Of a stretch of 6,286 nt of DNA, positions 1 to 4,186 are shown one piece after another. This DNA comes from Candidatus Falkowbacteria bacterium CG10_big_fil_rev_8_21_14_0_10_44_15 (GTDB lineage Bacteria > Patescibacteriota > Patescibacteriia > Patescibacteriales > XYC2-FULL-47-12). Both the position numbers and the translations under genes were made by a program. Location: NCBI GenBank assembly GCA_002773575.1, contig PFAT01000057.1, forward strand, positions 739 to 7,024, written 5' to 3'. The notes below the pieces were generated by a model, which saw nothing but the letters and a program-made list of their open reading frames with translations, searched no databases and was not told the DNA's origin. Each line of letters starts with the position of its first letter. Position 1 is the stretch's first letter.

Positions 1-1487
1 CGACGAGTACTCCGACTCCGGAAGTTGAGGTAGTGGCAACAGCCACACCTCAACCGCCGGCGACATCAGTACCGCCAGAACCGACCCGACCGCCGGCGCC
101 GCGACCGACCGCGACTAACACATCAAGACCGGCGTCAACGGCAACAGCGACGCCGACCACAACTTTGAGCGCCGGCCAAACCGCGACGCCGACACCGATG
201 CCGACTAACACCTCGCCGCCGGCAACCGCGACGCCAGCGCCGCCGACTCGGACCAATACTCCGCGTCCGAGCGCGACGGCGACGAATACGCCGACGCGGG
301 TACCGACGGCAACTCCCACGCCGACCGCAACGCCAACGCCGACAGTTGCCCCGGCGATGAATATTATTATCGCGCAAGGCGCTGGCGGGCAAGACTTTGT
401 CCAATGGAGAGATTTATTCGGTGAGATACTGCTTACTTACAAAAGTATCTCCAATAGATTTCTCGCCAGCGTCGGGGGCGGACGAGGTCGAGGAACCCAT
501 GTTGTGATGGGTGATGTGAATAATGACGGCTACCCGGATGTCGTGGAAACATTCGGAGTAATAACCGAGCCGGCGTTATTCCCCAATGTCGTCATCATTT
601 TCAACTTTGGTTCTTTCACCGCCTTTCCCATTGGAGAAGGCAATTCAGTCCGTTACAACTACGGAGAGTTGCGAACCGCGGTAGGCGATTTTATCAGTAG
701 CGGTGAAAACTTGCTCGCGGTGGCGCAGGGCTATGGCAGTCAACTTGGAATCGTCCGGCTGTTTCAGTACACCGGCGCTCCTCCCCCAAATGCCTGGCGC
801 ATTGTCGGCCAATTCCAACCTTTAGACGACCGGCCGACGCTAAACAACGCCAATGGCGGCGTTACTTTGACCGCAGGCGATGTGGACGGAGACGGACTGG
901 ATGAACTGCTGGTTGGACAAACCAACAGCTCCACATCATTAACCCAGTTTAGCGTACTGGACATTGATGCCACCGGCAATAATCCTATCCGCCACAACTT
1001 CGTCGGTTTCCCGGCGGGTTTCCGCGGACAGGGCGGCGTGGAAATGGCGGTTGCTGACTTGAACGGCGACGGCGTAAACGAAATCGTCGTCGCTTCCGGC
1101 GGCAACGCTGGCACTGCCGACACGGGCAATGTCATCGGCGTCATCCGGCCGGTTGTCTTAAACGGCAGTGTGGTTAGTTTCATCCGGCCGGATGGAATAA
1201 GTGTCCTGAAAGTAGTCGGCGATTCCCATAACTCCAGCGGCGGATTAAGCATCGCCGCCGGTGAACTTGACGGCAATCCGGACAACGGACAGGAAATCGT
1301 TTTTGGCAGCGGAAAAGAAGCGCCAGCGTCGTTTTACAAAACCATTCGGCTGGAGTATGACCCGAGCGGCGGCGTAAACGGCAAGGTTACTTCTTTCCGA
1401 TTTTTAGCCGGAGGACCGCGCAACATTGACTTCGTTATGGAAGCTTTCGGGTTTCCGGGCGCGGTGCATGTTGCCGCCACGAGGTAG
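1..1487 (+). CDS. Secreted Thr/Pro-linker plus FG-GAP/VCBS beta-propeller protein (5' end missing)
   Basis: The frame is open from the left edge (first full codon at 3) to a TAG at 1485-1487, giving 494 visible residues; the start lies upstream of the window. A GTG at 33 sits inside the Thr/Pro linker and is not a credible start. Residues 1-118 are linker made almost only of Thr, Pro, Ala, Ser, Asn and Arg. Residues 119-494 look like a beta-propeller. Calcium-loop motifs are GDVNNDG (residue 170), GDVDGDG (292) and ADLNGDG (351), with degenerate versions at 228 (GDFISSGEN) and 420 (GELDGNPDN). They are spaced 58-69 residues apart, and most are followed by a strand such as DELLVGQ or NEIVVASG. 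With the first strand (IIIAQG, about 121) and the last (FVMEAFG, 477) this makes about seven units, the usual count for integrin-alpha-like propellers. Such domains are typically extracellular binding modules. There is no sortase motif or C-terminal membrane anchor. The ligand is unknown. Confidence 0.88.
   Translation, partial: TSTPTPEVEVVATATPQPPATSVPPEPTRPPAPRPTATNTSRPASTATATPTTTLSAGQTATPTPMPTNTSPPATATPAPPTRTNTPRPSATATNTPTRVPTATPTPTATPTPTVAPAMNIIIAQGAGGQDFVQWRDLFGEILLTYKSISNRFLASVGGGRGRGTHVVMGDVNNDGYPDVVETFGVITEPALFPNVVIIFNFGSFTAFPIGEGNSVRYNYGELRTAVGDFISSGENLLAVAQGYGSQLGIVRLFQYTGAPPPNAWRIVGQFQPLDDRPTLNNANGGVTLTAGDVDGDGLDELLVGQTNSSTSLTQFSVLDIDATGNNPIRHNFVGFPAGFRGQGGVEMAVADLNGDGVNEIVVASGGNAGTADTGNVIGVIRPVVLNGSVVSFIRPDGISVLKVVGDSHNSSGGLSIAAGELDGNPDNGQEIVFGSGKEAPASFYKTIRLEYDPSGGVNGKVTSFRFLAGGPRNIDFVMEAFGFPGAVHVAATR
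3..356 (+). repeat. Thr/Pro-rich low-complexity linker coding region
   Basis: At least 118 codons encode a linker of TPTP, TATP, PPAT and TNTP-like steps, continuing off the left edge. Thr and Pro codons vary freely (ACG, ACC, ACT, ACA; CCG, CCA, CCC, CCT), so the repetition is mostly at protein level and not a recent DNA slippage array. Such extended stalks hold domains away from the surface and are common O-glycosylation substrates; glycosylation here is inference. Confidence 0.8.
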
Positions 1488-1507
1488 CCAAAACATTGAT
1501 CTTTAAT

Positions 1508-1544
1508 AGCCGTGAGGAATCTCTTCTCACGGCTTATTTTTTTT
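1508..1544 (+). terminator. Rho-independent terminator of the propeller gene
   Basis: AGCCGTGAG (1508-1516) pairs with CTCACGGCT (1526-1534). The stem can extend by a G-U and an A-U pair to leave a 5-nt loop. A T-rich tract (TATTTTTTTT) follows at once. The stem begins 20 nt after the TAG at 1485-1487, the expected place for the end of this transcript. Confidence 0.87.
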
Positions 1545-1576
1545 AAAATATATTTTCACTATGTCATTCCCGACCT

Positions 1577-1633
1577 AAAAAAATAAGAACGGGGCGCTAC
1601 ACCCCGTTCTTATTTTTATTTTATTTTTTTATT
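1577..1633. terminator. Bidirectional Rho-independent terminator between convergent genes
   Basis: A 16-bp perfect stem is formed by 1579-1594 (A-rich, ending AACGGGG) and 1602-1617 (CCCCGTT, ending T-rich), with the 7-nt loop CGCTACA. T tracts follow on the + strand (to about 1633), and seven T residues follow on the - strand (1583 down to 1577). It can therefore end the - strand gene 1717-3975 and back up the + strand terminator at 1508-1544. The stem lies only 17 nt beyond the orphan stop codon at 1635-1637, but 99 nt beyond the stop of the present - strand gene. Confidence 0.85.
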
Positions 1634-1634
1634 T

Positions 1635-1682
1635 TTACCGCGTAGCTCCCGAGTAAGCTATCGCGCGGACAGTGTCCTCCCG
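1635..1682 (-). pseudogene. Orphan copy of the C-terminal 'VRAIAYSGA' coding repeat
   Basis: Read on the - strand, this stretch encodes REDTVRAIAYSGATR followed by TAA. The adjacent intact gene ends DWDAVRAIAYSGAKR followed by TAG, so ten of the last twelve residues match. About 31 of the first 43 nucleotides agree, counted by eye, so the copy is old or comes from a paralogue and is not a fresh duplication. It lies in a different frame from the 1717-3975 gene and after its stop, with no start of its own that makes sense. I read it as the remnant 3' end of a related gene. Its stop is positioned naturally against the terminator at 1577-1633. Confidence 0.65.
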
Positions 1683-1695
1683 CAATACTGCGGGA
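1678..1695. repeat. Small GC-rich hairpin upstream of the orphan repeat
   Basis: TCCCGCA (1678-1684) and TGCGGGA (1689-1695) are perfect inverted repeats around the loop ATAC. The hairpin sits between the stop of the - strand gene and the orphan C-terminal copy, at the point where their similarity ends. There is no T tract, so it is not a classic terminator. It resembles the short dispersed palindromes seen in many bacterial genomes, but only one copy is visible here. Confidence 0.55.
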
Positions 1696-1716
1696 TCTAC
1701 GCTTCGCTCCGACAAT

Positions 1717-3975
1717 CTAACGTTTAGCGCCGGAGTAAGCAATGGCACGGACAGCATCCCAATCAGTAACAGATACTGGGCTGTGGCGGAAGATGCCGCG
1801 GAAGATTCTAATCGCCGCTTGCTCGGACTGTAAATTCCTCGCGCTCGGACGCAAGCCGTAAGCGATAACGTTAATCGCCGCGTCATCGTGCGCGTCAGTT
1901 AAGTTGGGCTCGCGCCGGTAAATCTGGCGGAATGTTCTCGCGGCCTGCGCTTCGGCGGCGGTGCTTCGTTCCGCGGTCCAGCGGCCGGTAGCGATGTTAA
2001 TCGCATCCTGCCAGTCCCGAGCGGTAATAGGCAACTTGCCGAAAGCTGATTTGTAAGAATTTAATACTCCGGCGCGCTCGCCCGCTCCTAATTTCAAAGT
2101 GCTGGCGCTGCCGTAAGTGATGAAGTTAGTGTAAGAGTTTATGTTAGCGGCAGTTAAATTTTGCATTCCCCTAATTAAACTTTTGACATTGGCGTTATAG
2201 AACAAACGCTCCTGCGCTAAATTTCTCTTGACATTTATTGCTCCTAACAGCGTATTCACGTCTCCGGCGGCGGAGAGATAATCGGATTCCGATAAATTAT
2301 TATCTATTCTAACCCCCAACACTTCAGCTTGCGGCGAAGTAGCGGCCACGCCGCTCGCGCGCAAATTGTCCACGCGCCGGCGCTGTTCCAAAGTGCGAAT
2401 GACGCCGAAGTCTCCCAGTTGGTTTACGGCAACGCTCACCATTGTGCCGTTAGCACTGCCTCCTAAATCAACCCATCGGTTATTCGTTCGGTCGTAGCGG
2501 GCGATGCTGACTTCTCGCGGGTACTCAATGTTAGAAACGTCAAAAGTGAGTTGAACAGGATAATTCCAGGCAACTACTTCATTGTTTTCAACGGCAATGC
2601 TTACCGGAAAAACCGCGTAGTCAAAAAGGTATAAGCCGTCAAGAGCGCTGGCGCTTTTTTGTTCGTCGCTTGCGGCATGGGCGCTAATCGTTAAGCGGAT
2701 GCCGCGGCCGCCGCCGTAACTGGCGATAACGCCGCGCAAAAAAACGCTGGTTAAATTGGCGGAAATTTCACGCGCCGAACTCAAACCGGAAGTATTTAAA
2801 GTAAATATTTGGTCGTTATTAATTGGGCTGCCTAAACTAATGTTAGCTTGCAGGGTCGTATCGGCTAACTGGCCGCGGTTGCTCGTAGTCGTAATTGCGC
2901 CGTTAACCTGCGTGCCGTCCGCGCTGGCATAAACGAGCGGCCGGCTGGTAGTCTGGACGTCAGGATTAGCTGGCGCGGTATAAGTAGTGCCGCCGCCGGA
3001 AGAAGAGCCGTAATTGCTGTAAGTGGCTGGGTTTGATCCTCCGCCTGCCGGCGGCTGTGGCGCAGCCGCAAAAACTATATTTTGAGTGGAAGAGTGGTCT
3101 AGCGTCGCGTGGTTAACGTCAATATTGATTGTTTCGGCAGTAGCGTCGGTAACGGCAACGACAATTTGGCCGTTGCTGGAAGTAATCGTTTCCGCAGTTG
3201 AGTTGTAAGCGCCGTCGCCGGCGCCGGTCGTTACGCCGCTGATGCGGGCGCTGCCGCTAACGGTTATCGCCACCGCCTGATCGTTCGCGCCGCTGACTCG
3301 GTTGCCGAACTGGTCTTGCACGGCAATGGTAACATTGGTCGTGCCGCCAACAGTCGCGTCTGCCGGGTCAGTAATAACTATTTTATTGGCGGAGCCGGCG
3401 ACTGCCGTCAGTAAGCCGAAGTTCGTGCCGGTTACGCCGTCTCCGTTGCCGTTCGTAACGCCGACAATATCATTACCGCTATGAGTAATCTTTAAAGAGT
3501 TAGTAGGTGTAGAGCCGGTAGGTCGGACTTTTATGCCGGAAAAAATCAAACTGGCTGGAGCCAAGTTAGATTCGATATCAACATTAACAAAAAAGAAATA
3601 CGGCGTTTGCGGATAAAAAGAATAGTCATTACTTATGCCCATGCCGGATTGTTCCCAATTAAGAGTGATAGTAATAGGAGAATTTTGGTCTAACTCCCAT
3701 TGGGAAGGCAGATTAAAATTATGGCTACCTAACTTAATTTCACCAATAGCCGATTCATTAATTGTTATGGGGTTAATAGTATTATAGCTGCCACCGCCCT
3801 GTGCCGCAGAGCTGTTATCCAAAGAAATGCTACTGCCTCCGCTGGCTGGCGCTACAGTAGCCGCGGCAAAAACATAATTGCCGTAAGAAAAACTGGCGCT
3901 TATCGCGAATAAAACCGCCAATAACAACAAAGATATGTTTGTTTTTTTGGCTAAATTGCTTAGAATTTTTTGCAT
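1717..3975 (-). CDS. Secreted multidomain surface protein with Ig-like modules and C-terminal helical-type repeats (752 aa)
   Basis: The frame extends to a TTG at 4047, but that codon lies between the -35 and -10 boxes of a good promoter. The ATG at 3975 is the first in-frame ATG downstream of it and gives a proper signal peptide: MQKILSNLAKK, then a hydrophobic core (LLLLAVLFAIS), with likely cleavage near VFAAA (residue 36-39). From that ATG: residues 46-196 form a beta domain with the 'SGIKVRPTGSTP...GVTNG' pattern seen in candidate-phylum surface proteins. Residues 197-303 resemble a Big_1/invasin-type Ig domain (KIVITDPADA...QDQFGNRVSG). Residues 304-341 are a Gly/Ser/Pro linker. Residues 342-527 are another beta region ending RYDRTNNRWVDLGG...QLGDFGVIR. 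Residues 528-752 are probably helical and end in three repeats. There is no LPXTG motif or terminal membrane helix. No Shine-Dalgarno is visible in the AT-only leader. Role as envelope protein or adhesin is inferred. Confidence 0.87.
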   Translation of the reverse strand: MQKILSNLAKKTNISLLLLAVLFAISASFSYGNYVFAAATVAPASGGSSISLDNSSAAQGGGSYNTINPITINESAIGEIKLGSHNFNLPSQWELDQNSPITITLNWEQSGMGISNDYSFYPQTPYFFFVNVDIESNLAPASLIFSGIKVRPTGSTPTNSLKITHSGNDIVGVTNGNGDGVTGTNFGLLTAVAGSANKIVITDPADATVGGTTNVTIAVQDQFGNRVSGANDQAVAITVSGSARISGVTTGAGDGAYNSTAETITSSNGQIVVAVTDATAETINIDVNHATLDHSSTQNIVFAAAPQPPAGGGSNPATYSNYGSSSGGGTTYTAPANPDVQTTSRPLVYASADGTQVNGAITTTSNRGQLADTTLQANISLGSPINNDQIFTLNTSGLSSAREISANLTSVFLRGVIASYGGGRGIRLTISAHAASDEQKSASALDGLYLFDYAVFPVSIAVENNEVVAWNYPVQLTFDVSNIEYPREVSIARYDRTNNRWVDLGGSANGTMVSVAVNQLGDFGVIRTLEQRRRVDNLRASGVAATSPQAEVLGVRIDNNLSESDYLSAAGDVNTLLGAINVKRNLAQERLFYNANVKSLIRGMQNLTAANINSYTNFITYGSASTLKLGAGERAGVLNSYKSAFGKLPITARDWQDAINIATGRWTAERSTAAEAQAARTFRQIYRREPNLTDAHDDAAINVIAYGLRPSARNLQSEQAAIRIFRGIFRHSPVSVTDWDAVRAIAYSGAKR
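1720..2079 (-). repeat. Three degenerate about 43-residue C-terminal protein repeats
   Basis: In 752-aa numbering the repeats begin at E633, E675 and E718, 42 and 43 residues apart. The shared pattern is E, then F or Y at +11/12, P at +15/16, an acidic or DW position near +20, and a helix such as DAINIAT, AAINVIAYG or AVRAIAYSG. Repeats 2 and 3 are closest (RTFRQIYRREP against RIFRGIFRHSP). The third ends the protein. An out-of-frame relative lies just downstream at 1635-1682. I recall similar C-terminal motifs in Patescibacteria surface proteins but cannot name a family. Confidence 0.7.
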
Positions 3976-3997
3976 AAGGTTACTTATTTTTTTACTT

Positions 3998-4015
3998 AAA
4001 TTATTTAAATTATTT
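3998..4015. repeat. AT-only tandem 9-mer in the 5' leader of the - strand gene
   Basis: AAATTATTT occurs twice head to tail (3998-4006 and 4007-4015) between the inferred transcription start (about 4022) and the ATG at 3975. The leader is almost entirely A and T and shows no Shine-Dalgarno. An unstructured A/U-rich leader could help ribosome loading without one; that is inference. Confidence 0.45.
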
Positions 4016-4023
4016 AAAAATTC

Positions 4024-4057
4024 ATTATAGTATATGTTATTTTGCAAAAAATGTCAA
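4024..4057 (-). promoter_or_regulatory. Sigma70-type promoter of the - strand surface protein gene
   Basis: On the - strand a perfect -35 TTGACA (4057-4052) is followed after exactly 17 nt by TATACT (4034-4029), a 5/6 match to the -10 consensus. A TATAAT at 4029-4024 lies just downstream with a poorer 22-nt spacing. Transcription would start near 4022, giving a leader of about 47 nt before the ATG at 3975 and ruling out the TTG at 4047 as the start codon. Confidence 0.8.
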
Positions 4058-4070
4058 GATATTGACATTT
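4049..4070. promoter_or_regulatory. Palindrome over the -35 element, candidate operator
   Basis: AAATGTCAA (4049-4057) and TTGACATTT (4062-4070) are perfect 9-bp inverted repeats around GATA. The left arm contains the - strand -35 box; the right arm offers a TTGACA on the + strand. A dimeric regulator bound here would cover the -35 of one or both divergent promoters. No regulator gene is in the window. Confidence 0.55.
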
Positions 4071-4090
4071 GCGTACATTTCTGCTAACCT
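4062..4090 (+). promoter_or_regulatory. Possible divergent promoter for the + strand gene
   Basis: TTGACA (4062-4067) is followed after 17 nt by TAACCT (4085-4090), preceded by TGC as in an extended -10. The -10 matches consensus at only three positions, so this is weak. A rival -10 is the perfect TATAAT at 4155-4160, which lacks a convincing -35. One of the two should drive the gene starting at 4187. Confidence 0.35.
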
Positions 4091-4138
4091 CAAGTAACTA
4101 CCTTTTTAATCTTTAAATCGGTAGCGCTCTATAAAAAA

Positions 4139-4157
4139 ATAACTTGTTTCAAGTTAT
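4139..4157. promoter_or_regulatory. Palindrome overlapping a TATAAT box upstream of the + strand gene
   Basis: ATAACTTG (4139-4146) and CAAGTTAT (4150-4157) are perfect 8-bp inverted repeats around TTT. The right arm overlaps the TATAAT at 4155-4160, about 27 nt before the ATG at 4187. It could be an operator at the -10 or, if transcribed, a small hairpin ahead of the ribosome binding site. It is unrelated in sequence to the 4049-4070 palindrome. Confidence 0.5.
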
Positions 4158-4170
4158 AATAATCAAACCA

Positions 4171-4178
4171 AGAGAGGT
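4171..4178 (+). promoter_or_regulatory. Ribosome binding site for the 4187 start
   Basis: AGAGAGGT ends 8 nt before the ATG at 4187 and its GAGGT part matches the usual anti-Shine-Dalgarno complement. An in-frame TAA at 4178-4180 closes the frame upstream, so the ATG at 4187 is the only reasonable start. Confidence 0.75.
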
Positions 4179-4186
4179 AAAAAATC

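Noticed and set aside
33..356. GTG at 33 as the start of the left gene
   Set aside because: The frame is open to position 3 and encodes the same Thr/Pro linker upstream (TSTPTPEVEV), and no signal peptide follows the GTG. The gene is truncated by the window edge.
50..404. Antisense open frames of 89 residues opposite the left linker
   Set aside because: They are a by-product of GC-rich Thr/Pro codons read backwards (Val/Gly/Ala- or Arg-rich protein) with no ribosome binding site and no domain.
764..1285. Antisense 173-residue frame opposite the propeller
   Set aside because: It is shadowed by a well-supported propeller with conserved calcium loops; the antisense product is low in pattern and Pro/Ser/Thr-rich.
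1566..1576. CATTCCCGACC as half of a dispersed TCATTCCCG-type palindrome
   Set aside because: The expected inverted partner is not adjacent; the sequence is interrupted by the terminator stem, so there is no support beyond a short resemblance.
1635..1886. An independent 83-residue - strand gene
   Set aside because: Most of it overlaps the 1717-3975 gene out of frame. Only the last 15 or so codons after that gene's stop resemble anything, and they are a repeat remnant.
3976..4047. TTG at 4047 as the start of the - strand gene
   Set aside because: It lies between the -35 and -10 boxes of the gene's own promoter, and the 24 extra residues (Asn-rich) spoil a normal signal peptide.
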